From the NCBI GenBank assembly GCA_009801015.1, contig VHZZ01000233.1:208327-234628 (forward strand): a stretch of DNA of 26,302 bases, given 5' to 3'. How positions within the stretch are numbered: the first letter of the stretch is position 1; the number at the start of each line of letters is the position of its first letter. The notes under the pieces were generated by a model that did not search any database, was not told the DNA's origin, and worked only from the letters and a program-made list of their open reading frames with translations. A program made the translations under genes and the position numbers. This stretch comes from Silene noctiflora. Its lineage: Eukaryota; Streptophyta; Magnoliopsida; Caryophyllales; Caryophyllaceae. Shown here one piece after another: positions 8,850-17,581 of this stretch.

Positions 8850-9202
8850 CCACTATCCGTCTTCGATGAGAATTTGTGACTATAACCTTAGTTCTCAATT
8901 AAATGGTGAACGTTCACATCCTGATTTGTTGCTTTCATTATATCTTATCGGTGAAAGAAAGATACAATACTAATAGCTCTATCTCAATCAATAGTTTACA
9001 TTTATTTTAGATTATTAATTAAGATGTAAAGTGTATTATAACATTTTTTTTCGATATCCATCAAGCACTACATCATTTTTCGTTACGAAAAACATAGCGA
9101 TTATGAATAAATACAGCTTGAAAACAAAACAAGGAGGTGGCGTGTTTACAGGTTACGAAAATAACGAAAAAAAGTACTATAGACACTTCATCTCAAACCT
9201 TG
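8850..9202. other. Intergenic, nothing recognised
   Basis: AT-rich non-coding DNA. A short piece at 9103-9130 (ATAAATACAGCTTGAAAAC) resembles 490-510 near the left end of the window. This suggests that 9100 lies close to a junction between tandem units. The open frame at 9031-9228 has no counterpart in the other cassettes. Confidence 0.35.
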
Positions 9203-9346
9203 CCGTGGCGGCCAGAGCTAAGATCTAAAGTTAGTAGGGGCAAAACCTTTTAACGGGGGGAAACAAATGATGTCATAAGAAATTTTCAACGAGGGTGAGC
9301 ATGGGGCTACCGGCTACCCTCCCCTCGCTCCACCAGACGGCCACTG
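9203..9346. mobile_element. Possible short inverted-repeat element (GTGGCGG ends)
   Basis: The left end reads CCGTGGCGGCCAGAGC and the right end, read on the minus strand, CAGTGGCCGTCTGGTGGAGC. The ends are therefore imperfect inverted repeats of the CAGTGGCGGAGC type often seen on small plant elements. The inside (GGGGCAAAACC, GAGGGTGAGCATGGGGC) is also of that kind. No clear target duplication was found. Confidence 0.35.
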
Positions 9347-9803
9347 ATTCCCTTACAAAGTGACAAGTCTTTTGTAAACCTCATTTCAATCAAATAGTTT
9401 TATGCTACATTATTTAAGGCTATTAACTTTTCCGATTGTAAAAAAAAAAAAAAAAAACTTTTCTCAACATTGATATTTTTTTTGGACGCTATTAGTGGTC
9501 ATTTACTCATTTTGTTTTTAACAACCGTGCGTTAGGCTAGCCTAAGTTATAGCTGATTCATTTTACTGTAAATGACAGTCCGTAGTAAAAACTAAAAAAT
9601 GTAACTTGCTCAAAAAAGGCGGGGCTATTTCATTAAGGGCAGTCCCTTTCTTTTCGTGCTCCTGCAAATCCCCATCATGCCTCAGAAGACGCATCACGAC
9701 GACACATCACAAAGTCGTTAAACGTTATCGACAAAGATAATTTTCCGTACATAAAAAAAACATGAACATTTATTTCCATGGACTCTAGGTGTGTCTATAC
9801 GGC
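9347..9803. other. Intergenic and probable A2 3' UTR
   Basis: No gene is seen. A poly-A run lies at 9440-9457. Sequence from about 9478 (TTTTTTGGACGCTATTAGTG) matches 17255-17280 above A3, so a cassette boundary lies nearby. From about 9630 onward the sequence corresponds to the 3' flank of A1 at 540-703 and is probably 3' untranslated sequence of A2. Confidence 0.4.
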
Positions 9804-12691
9804 TCAAAACGCAAAGCTCATGGTAAAGAGATAAGCGGCAGAGGCAAGAACAATGCCGATAGCTAAAGCAATGTGGCCTGCAGCACGTCGAGGCATGACG
9901 AGACCATAGAGTAGGAACATGAAAGCAGCCTCGTTCAGTTTCATGAGTATCTTTCCTTTACCAGTGGTCACCGTTCCAGATGTGACGAGCTGGTAAATAT
10001 TCTGCATAACTGCTCCTGAAAACAGAAGCCCCATCTCTGGTTTCGCCATTTTTTCAATATAACCATGTACATATCCAATACACTTGCTCTTCCACAAACA
10101 TGTATCCACTACTGCCTCTATCACGCCTACGCTCTCCATTTTGATGTAATCTTCATCCTTCAACTTTTTAAACGCTTCAACAGGCATGAATTTCAATGCA
10201 TAACCATCTTCCTTCAACTCTTTCACCATTACAGCAGGAATGAACTTCAATGCACAATCATCATCCTTCGACATTTTCACTGCTTCAACAGGAATGAACT
10301 TCAATGCACAACCATCATCCTTCGACCCTTTTACGGGTTCAGATGGAATACACAGCAATCCATAATCTTCATCCTTCAACTCTTTTGCCATTTCAACAGG
10401 AATGAACTCCAACACATAACCTTTATCCTTCAACTCTTTCACTATCCTTTCAATAGGATCATTTGCATATCCAACATATCTAGGACACTCATACTTCCAG
10501 CAAAGCTCACAGACTACTTCATCTTTCTTGACTCCGCTCTCCAAATCGTCGTAATCTTTATCGGTGAACCCTTTCACCGTTTCAACAGGAATAAACTTCC
10601 TTGCATAGCCTCCAAGCTAAAACCAAACGATGGAATCTATTAGAATTTAGAATTACCCTACAAGGTTAAACAAAAAAATAAGTTGAATGATATAACAGGT
10701 CTAAACTCAGGCAGATCTTGGGAGTAAAAACTGGACAGAAAATGTTGTTTTAACAATTAACGTTAGGTAAACTCGTATCAAAATTAACAACTTGTGCTTG
10801 CATGGGCCAAATGCTTATAAACGAAAGTGTGTATGAAGTTAAAAAGCGAAAAAAAAAAAAAAGAGGACAAAATCAGTTTGAAGGACTTTGTTTATTACAC
10901 AGAAAGTTTTGTGCAAGCAGAGGTAAAAAAAAATTACAAAAATACGTACTCCTCCTAGTGCGAAAACCCCAGAGTTTCGTTGGAATCCTTGCTTGAAATC
11001 ATTACCACCAATTAAATGTAGCGGGTGACCTATGTGTAGCAAGTGACCTATGCGAAATCAAGAGCAAAAATATATCAGAAGTCAAAACCATCATATAAAC
11101 TTTTGGGAGATAGTATAATGAAAACTGAAATAAACCCTGAAAAATAACCAAGATAATGTCTAGAAGGAGGAGAGAAAGTCTGACTCACAAGTTTAACTCT
11201 CTCCTCTCTAACAAATATGGAACACTCACATGCGATAAACAAATATACATGTCTAAGTAGAAGATAAAACGTCAACTTTCATTGTTTGGTAGAAATTAAA
11301 CAAATATACTTTGAATTCCTATGACATTAAATCCCTTAAGAGATTTCTAATAAAAATAATATTATTTCATTTTTCTCCTTCAAATTCTATACAACGAGGA
11401 CGGTCGTCAACAAGATATGGGTAAGAAAAGAATCTATACTTTGAATTTTTTCCAGTTAGAGAACTGAACTTTCAAGCTTTTCGACTCAGGACCTCATACT
11501 CCAATACTGTTGACTTCACTGATAACTTGGTTGAATTTAATGTTAAAAAAACTACCTGAAAAATATTATTTTATTCATGACAAAACTCTTTTTCTATCTC
11601 TACTACATTAAAAAAAAATTGCATGATGATGATAAGTATCAGATGTCCCTTCAAAGTTACAAGAACATTCTTCATCCTATACATGGCAATTGGACTCAAC
11701 AAAGCTGATTGAGGGAGAACGTTCAACTTAGACAAAGGGTGAGGGTGATTTTGAGAGTGTAAGCCATACAAGAGAATTTTTCTTCAGCTCTCCCATACGT
11801 GAGACTATGACAGGATGGCTTATGCTTTTATCTGGGATATTATTCTTTGCACAATCTTTCAGCCATTGCTAGTTGGTGACAATTTAGCAAATGTTCGGGA
11901 AAATAGAAACGCCATTGTGAACTACGAAGTACAATTGGGTTTTTATCGGTTAATGGCAGGGTTGATTTTCTTCTTTGTCTGAATACTACTCTGAATAGAC
12001 ATGAAGAAATCTACTCTACCCCGTATATGGTAAATGAATGCTTAAATGAACGAGATGAAGATAGATTGAAATTAAAAAAACGGCTTGAAGTATGTAATCC
12101 TAGTAAAAACATGAAGCAACGAAAAATGGGTACTGGAACATTTAATTGTTTCGTGTCCTCAACTAAAAAAGGATTGAATTTCAAGTCCTTGTCTTATCCT
12201 GTACCATGGAATAGCTAACACAATCCACTATATGGATTTTTTTTTCAGGATGGTAAATACTAGATGATCAAATCACTGAAACAAACTGACACTGTATGTC
12301 AGAAGCAAACTACATGTTTGGTTGACTGTTTAGCCATGGAACCTGTTTTCACACCTCACTTGATTCTAAATAAATAAATAAATAATTAAACAAAAGGGCT
12401 ACTAAAAAAAGCAAAAGATCAGAAAATCCAACGAAGTTCAGCTAGGCACAGTTTAACGAAGTTCTTGGGAGTTGAGCAAAAAAATAAACCTCGGAAACCT
12501 AACTAGAGTTTAATAAAGTTCAGCAAAATTATCTTAAGTAGCTTAGTATATCTTAATTGAAAAACAAGGGAGAGTAAAGACGGTGTACCAGAAATAGCAA
12601 GGATGTCCGGCTTAGTAGCTGCCACATCCATCTCTGCAACAACCTTGATTTCATCCGACATCTGAGATGCTTTTTGTGTCATGTTTTCCAT
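9804..12691 (-). CDS. A2: three-exon protein with six perfect-length 18-aa repeats
   Basis: Paralogue of A1; family not recognised. The model is join(12589-12691, 10950-11029, 9804-10616), minus strand, 331 aa. Exon 1 (MENMTQKASQ...) ends at G|GTACAC in phase 1. Exon 2 has a GA|GTACGT donor and two possible acceptors 18 bp apart (exon top at 11029 or 11047). The inner one restores the 80-nt exon length of A1, while the outer adds six codons in frame. Exon 3 opens in phase 0 with LGGYARKFIPVETV. Residues 113-220 are six consecutive repeats of exactly 18 residues (type KFIPVEAVKMSKDDDCAL). An additional related unit, FIPVETVKGFTDKDY, precedes them. Two CWK/LWK...YVGYAND or GYVHGYIE segments flank the array, suggesting that a larger block was duplicated. 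The conserved 76-residue C-terminal domain is 256-331, with hydrophobic segments around the MPRRAAGH turn. B2 is divergent, 300 bp away. Confidence 0.72.
10140..10463 (-). repeat. Six 54-bp coding repeats in A2 exon 3
   Basis: Six in-register units of exactly 54 bp (108 codons) lie within exon 3. Each encodes a variant of xFIPVExVKELKDDGYAL. Units 4 to 6 begin with KF and the earlier ones are more diverged. The regular length here, against the irregular lengths in A1, suggests either more recent homogenisation in A2 or decay in A1. The complementary open frame on the plus strand is a shadow of this repeat. Confidence 0.82.
10617..10949 (-). other. A2 intron 2 (333 bp)
   Basis: This is the shortest of the four second introns. 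It runs from the GTACGT donor to the TTAG acceptor and is homologous to 1553-2135 in A1, but lacks about 250 bp. A poly-A run at 10850-10861 lies inside. No coding potential is claimed. Confidence 0.5.
11030..12588 (-). other. A2 intron 1 (1559 bp)
   Basis: First intron of A2. It aligns in blocks with A1 intron 1 (for example 11945-12020 with 2735-2810). Near 11330-11800 it carries sequence of which a part (CATGATGATGATAAGTATCAG, in shorter form, and GTTACAAGAACATTCTTC) has a relative in A4 intron 1 at about 24661-24725. An AAAT microsatellite lies at 12369-12386. No exon is seen. Confidence 0.45.
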
Positions 12692-12991
12692 TTGTTTTTA
12701 AAATTTTACAATAATCAAAGAAATGTGATTTTTTCGGTAGGATAGGCCTAGTGTTCCTTAACGCGTCCGTAAAACAAAAAGGCACACAAACACTTCTTCT
12801 CTTACTATGTGAAACAACGAAATTTCGCTGCAGATGCAAGGGCAGACCTATTTTTCTTGACTAATGTAATTTTTTTATCAGTTATTAGGTGAAATGTCAC
12901 TACCATCACGACTTTTGTATAACTCGGTAGGTGAAATGTCACTACCACCACGACTTTGGTATAACTTTGAACAAGTAAAAGACTAAGAAAA
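12692..12991. promoter_or_regulatory. A2-B2 bidirectional promoter with a doubled box
   Basis: A 300-bp head-to-head spacer. The ATGTCNCTACC...TATAACT box begins at 12894 and again at 12936, 42 bp apart. The boxes end about 25-70 bp before the B2 start codon, as in the other cassettes. Confidence 0.6.
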
Positions 12992-13345
12992 ATGCTGATT
13001 AAAACATACATAAAATTTCAGAGCACTTCTTGCAAAGCATATATGGCGAAGGCACTCAAGGAAGGAATACATGGAGAGAAGCAAAGGGCAGTGAATGGCA
13101 TGCTCATGACCACTCTAATGGCAAACTTTTTGTTGGAAGGGTTAATGTTCATGCGGCGTGACCTGAAAACTGCAACAATCAAAGCTACGAAAACGACTCT
13201 AATCGTGGCCTTCATCAGCTCTCTTCTGGCAGCACTCACCAACCATCAAAATAACTTGAGGTTTACAAGGCTTTGCTCTTACTTATCAGTAGCATGTCTC
13301 CTGACATCAGCAGGACTACTCCTTTCGAGCTTTATTGAAAGTTGA
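12992..13345 (+). CDS. B2: 117-aa protein with three hydrophobic segments
   Basis: Paralogue of B1; family not recognised. The frame is open from MLIKTYIKFQS. The polar N-terminus carries YMAKALKEGIHGEKQ, then come three hydrophobic segments (about 36-54, 67-83, 94-114) separated by a basic linker (RRDLKTATIKATK) and a polar loop (NHQNNLRFTR). The long basic loop between segments 1 and 2 would sit on the cytosolic or stromal side by the positive-inside rule, which is inference. Coding differences from B1 are concentrated in the first 65 codons. The stop is followed by GTTGAACCCTGGG-like sequence shared with B1, and by a GTAAGT site at 13405. It starts 300 bp from A2. Confidence 0.76.
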   Translation: MLIKTYIKFQSTSCKAYMAKALKEGIHGEKQRAVNGMLMTTLMANFLLEGLMFMRRDLKTATIKATKTTLIVAFISSLLAALTNHQNNLRFTRLCSYLSVACLLTSAGLLLSSFIES

Positions 13346-14209
13346 ACCCTGGGAAACAGAAAGCTGAACTTCAATACAGCGGTGGTATTGAATCAAAGAT
13401 AACAGTAAGTCCTTTTGTGTCTTAGATGCAAGATTCATGTATAAATAAGAGCTACAAGATAATCATCTGAACCATTTCTATATCAACATTTTCGATGCAA
13501 GCGTGTTTTTAATTTAATTTAGAGCTTTGGAGAAATACTTCCTCCGTTTCTGTAAGCTTTATATTTGTGTTCCTTTGACTATTGTGCAAGTGGATTCAAA
13601 TATTATCGTTCTTTTAGACACCCGGTTGGGTTATAACAAAAACAAGCCTCCCCACCTTCCGGCCAAAGATGTTCTTTATTCTAATATCGACGAGCAGATT
13701 CTTGATATTGCTGCATACTCCAGTTAAAAAACAATATCTCAGTTCAATTCCTAAGTAATGGCAAGTTAGAGAGTACAATTTCATAAAAATTAGCAGTGGA
13801 ATCCTCCCAATTTTGTCGAATTTTCCGATATCTTTAATAAGTAGGAGTATTCATTTCAGACATCCTAGGGATGAAGCGATTCCGCAGTTGCTTAGTGGTT
13901 GTTCACAAATTATAGAATAAGAGCATCTTACAATGCGAGACAGTCCATTTATTTTTCACAAACTATAGAATAAATACTCCTAGTTATTTAACCAATAAAA
14001 GGATCGTCTCACAAGGTAAGAAGTCTTGCACAATCACTTATTTACCCCTCACAAAGATTTGCTTATGATTAATCTCTCCGTTTATTACCCTTCACAAAGA
14101 AGTCTTTATAGGATTTACCAAACTGACCCAAAACATTTGCATTGGACTGAACGGAGAGATTAATTATTAACAAATCACACTCACTAAACAAAAAGTCATT
14201 AAAATAAAG
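13346..14209. other. B2 downstream region with an empty insertion site
   Basis: Non-coding, alignable with 4276-4951 and 5360-5556 of cassette 1. GTAAGT at 13405 and AG at 13589-13590 could bound a 3' UTR intron of B2. The single GTAAGAAG at 14016-14023 is the unoccupied counterpart of the element at 4952-5359. The open frame at 13527-13727 is not supported (see rejected items). Confidence 0.45.
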
Positions 14210-14410
14210 GAGTTACTGTGCCCACTTTCATCGGTAGCAGTCCGAGCAATTAACCTAATACAGGCAACTATCCAATGACTTTGCTTGCAGAATTAGAGGT
14301 TGGAATTGTGTTTTCTATGTACGCTCTTGCTAAACAGATTAACAGACGGTTTCTTCAGCCAATTCTTGAAGAAATTGATTTTGGGGTGATTTTGTGTTTT
14401 TGATTACACG
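14210..14410 (-). pseudogene. Relic of PSA3-like exon 1, middle part (copy 4)
   Basis: Minus-strand match to 8555-8740 and to copy 1 at 5557-5745. It shares with copy 1 the loss of the exon's 3' part and a GTGCCCACTTTCATCGGTAG junction, so both descend from one relic that was already damaged before cassettes 1 and 2 separated. The frame is broken. Confidence 0.55.
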
Positions 14411-14810
14411 TGGAACAACCAATGTTTAGTATATACCTTCTGTCCTTTGGTACAGGGGGCCATGTGCCACGTGGGTTTGGATCGGGTCGGTGTCGTAGAA
14501 TTGGGTTCGGGTTGGCCCACCAGACCCAAACTCAGCCTGCAGTGAGGATGGATCAGCTCAAGCTGGGCAAAACCCTAAAACAGCGCGTGTATGGATTAGG
14601 TTGGGTCGGATCTGATGGACTGGACCATTTTATTTTATTTTAGCTGGTCGAGGGTTAGACGTTCCAGGAAAGTGCCCTGAATCAGCCCAGTTAGAGTGGT
14701 CAGACTGGTCACCTCTAAACCTAGTAGCTTAACTATATAGACAACTAAAATGTGATCTAATGTTAGTTAATACAAATATTTTTCCTATTGTGGCTATCTA
14801 TTGGATTAGA
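14411..14810. repeat. Degenerate GGGTTGG/GACCAG-rich tract
   Basis: Counterpart of 5746-6122, rich in GGTCGG, GGGTTCGGG and GATCAGC variants. It is clearly diverged from that copy by substitutions and indels, in contrast to the identical block that begins at 14811. No gene is seen. Confidence 0.4.
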
Positions 14811-15430
14811 AGATTTAAATTTTACCTCAGTGAAAAAAAAAATAGTATTGTCCTAACTACTATAGATATTTTGCTAAAATTTTGAGAAGTCCTGCACCAA
14901 GTGCTTCTAACCAGCAGTACAGTAAGACATATAATGGATAGCCTGCCTGCTCATTGTATAACATGACCACAGTTTATCAGCTATATTGAGGCATCAGAGG
15001 CCGGGAATGCTTTACAAAAGTTCAACAACGTCAACTGGAAGTATATTTTTGTTATCGTAGTTGGGGTTGCTTAAACTCTGAGGTACTTTGTCGATCACTA
15101 TCCCTTCAAATAATAAAAATTTCAATCAGAGCAATTTGCTTCGACTCAGCTCTAACATGTAATGAACTGATTTTGGATTTGACAGTAACGAGTGAAATTA
15201 AGATAACTGGCATTGTAATTGAGAAGACTATTTCTGAGGCATGAAGTTCGGAGAAAACCATCAACACATGTGAAATATTTTATTGGTAAAACGGTGGAAA
15301 TCATGAGCTGAAATAAACTGAAAGTCATATGGCAACAACTTAGTAATTCATAAAAGAAAATATAATTCAGAAAGTGGAATGCCAATACGTTCATAAAACC
15401 AAAAATCCTGCAATCTGGAAACTTCATTCT
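14811..15430. repeat. 620-bp block identical to 6123-6742
   Basis: Second copy of the identical block, at the orthologous place of cassette 2. The match ends within CTTCATTCT: after it, cassette 1 reads TTCTGGCCG and this copy GGACGTCCAG. The diverged flanks rule out a recent duplication of the whole cassette as the cause of the identity. Confidence 0.85.
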
Positions 15431-16049
15431 GGACGTCCAGTGTAAACTACTGTCAGGTAGATTCAGCATATCAGTTATGTGTAGCGGTGTAAGTCATTGA
15501 CACATAGTCGAACATGGGCAGTTGATATTATATTTACCTACACGTAGCTCAAAATTCCACGAGTGGACGAACCTAGGAGTTTCACAAACCTACATTTGGT
15601 GTCTTCACATAGCCTATATTACTCCGAGTCTCCGACTTGAAAATTGTGTCCAAGTGTCGAACTCTTCTATTTTATGACACATCCACTATCTTTGTCGTAC
15701 CAGGGTATTTGAAGCCTGACCTCAGATAGCGCTGAAATCAGATTATTATGCCAACGAAAAGATGCCTAACTTCTTATTTCTCGGTTCGAGCCACAAGTAT
15801 AATACGGAGTACAATATAAGGGGGGGATTCGAACACGTGACTTAATTAATCAAGAATCAAGATTAAAAGCCTTATTCTTCAATAATCAAGATAATCAAGA
15901 ATTTCAAACAAATAAACATTAAATTAAGCACAAACCCAGAATACTAACTAAAAATATACAACACAATAAGTTTAAATAAAAGCAAATCACACACATTAAC
16001 CAATGAGTAAGTCTTCTGAAAGACGGTCTCACATTACGATAATATAACA
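15431..16049. other. Intergenic, diverged cassette sequence
   Basis: No gene is seen. A stretch of about 93 bp at 15528-15621, absent from cassette 1, is bounded by TATTA repeats and may be an insertion. GGATTCGAAC near 15827 is the leftover of the SINE-like piece of cassette 1. At 15985-16040 the motif CACACATTAACC ... GTAAGTCTTCTGAAAGACGG again precedes a PSA3-like relic. Confidence 0.35.
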
Positions 16050-16322
16050 TGAATTACCTTGCCGCGGCAAACTTTGAATTCATTAAATAGTATACTTATT
16101 GCCAACCCTTCTTCGATACTCGGCAAAATCAATAATATCCCCAGCAAGGCAACCTTCATCATTATCAATCGTAACGATTAACCCAATTACAGTAACTACT
16201 CAATTGAAGGTTGAATTAGGGTTTATGAGTTGATGGAAGGTTTGGAAATGGTGGGTGGGGATTGAGGGAGTTTAAGAGTGTCTTGCTGAGACTTGTGGAA
16301 GTGAGAGAGTGTTCGCCATTGT
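16050..16322 (-). pseudogene. Relic of PSA3-like exon 1, deleted centre (copy 5)
   Basis: The minus strand keeps the start (ATGGCGAACACTC, MANT), a stop codon after SARHS, then the AAACCCTAATTCAACC piece. It then jumps to the IARIANDEGG-coding part and ends at a GGCAAG|GTAATT donor. The part coding for VKAYIEN and TNFASKVIG is lost. It differs in its deletion from copy 2, which is otherwise the corresponding copy of cassette 1. Confidence 0.55.
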
Positions 16323-16340
16323 TGTGATTTTTACGAGAGG

Positions 16341-17581
16341 TTCAGGACTTGTCAAAATTTGACTCGATCCGTAAACTTAACCCGACCCGATCTGGTTAGG
16401 GTAAAAGACTTGTAATTTGTAAATCTTGATCTAAGGCCTGATTGACTCGAAATGATCCGTTATTTTTGGATTGAAACCCAACTCGACCTGTTTGACCAAT
16501 TGACTCAAAGATAAATCTAGAATATTACTTCGTAATTTTTTTTATTATATTTGAAATAATAAATAGAAAAACAACTATTTTAAATTATAAATTAATTTAA
16601 TATAAAATTTATATCATTTAATAGTAAAAATATTGATTTTTTTTTTTATAAATGCTTTAATATAAGTTCAATAAGTAATGAATATAATTATATTGTTATT
16701 ATTATTATTAAATATTATTTGATTTTAAAAAGTATGTTTTTTTGGTTTGATATTAAATATGATTTAATTGACGGTTTAATATTAAAAAGTATGTTTTTTT
16801 GGTTTAATATTAATTAAATATGATTAATCAAAGTAACTCTTATTTCTTCTTTTTTTTTTCTTGAAACCTAATTTAATTGTTATAAGGACTTCAACAATGG
16901 ATCTTAATTCCCTAATCAATGACAATTCATTTGTTTATCAATTGTTAATATTATGTGTTGAATTTTATGTAATTTATCAACGATTATTTGTTTGTTAATA
17001 AATGAAATTAGGGTTTATAATATATGTGTTAGTGGTGGCTGGTGGTAGTGGCGTGATGGTGGTGGCCGCGATGGTGACAAGACAAGGTTTAAGAAAACAA
17101 AATGGAAAATAGGAAATTCTTTTTTCTTTTAAAATGCAATTTTTTTCACTGTAAATTGTTTAAACAATTGCCGAAAACGAGCTCAGGTTAGAAAACCTAC
17201 AAACTCCACTGTAAATGGAATATATGTTATTTTAGGCATTTTTTTGTGATTTTTTCTTTTTGGACATTATTAGTGAGCATTAATTACCTCATGTTATCTT
17301 AGCCTTGGCCAAATCTGCAGTAAATGATAAAAAGACATTTTTGAAAAACTTCAAAAGAAACGAGGCTGAGGGCTACACAGATTCTCATTCATAAAAGTGT
17401 GCTGCACAAACGCTGTGAATCTGTGTCCACATCCGATAAATCTCCTCTTTGGTTTTTTCTCCGCTCCAAGCTAAGCCCGGGCATACCTCATAAGACATAT
17501 TAAGACATTGTTTCAAGTTATCAGCAAAGATGATAAATAGAACAAACAACAATTCATATGACGGACCCAACGCATAGTGGA
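16341..17581. repeat. AT-rich intergenic region with GACCCG tract and direct repeat
   Basis: Positions 16341-16510 hold degenerate ACTCGAC/ACCCGACCCG variants. Positions 16727-16771 and 16784-16826 are a direct repeat (AAAAAGTATGTTTTTTTGG followed by TTTRATATTAA), with a 57-bp period. There is an ATT microsatellite at about 16695-16712 and a GTGGTGG-rich stretch at 17030-17070. From about 17240 the sequence is homologous to 9470-9803 and leads into the probable 3' UTR of A3. No gene is seen. Confidence 0.45.

Noticed and set aside
9031..9228. Plus-strand frame of 65 codons
   Set aside because: AT-rich, no counterpart in other cassettes, no motif.
10065..10643. 192-codon plus-strand frame, and the similar one at 1226-1576
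   Set aside because: It is antisense to A2 and A1 exon 3 and is kept open by the 54-bp repeat. No homologous frame exists in A3 or A4.
13527..13727. Open frame with a VDSNIIVLLDT start, related to 4521-4657
   Set aside because: Most differences between the two copies change amino acids and cassette 3 has lost the segment by deletion, so no coding constraint is seen.
15700..15800. GGTTCGAGCC near 15761 as a tRNA or second SINE
   Set aside because: No matching A-box at suitable distance and no cloverleaf could be drawn.
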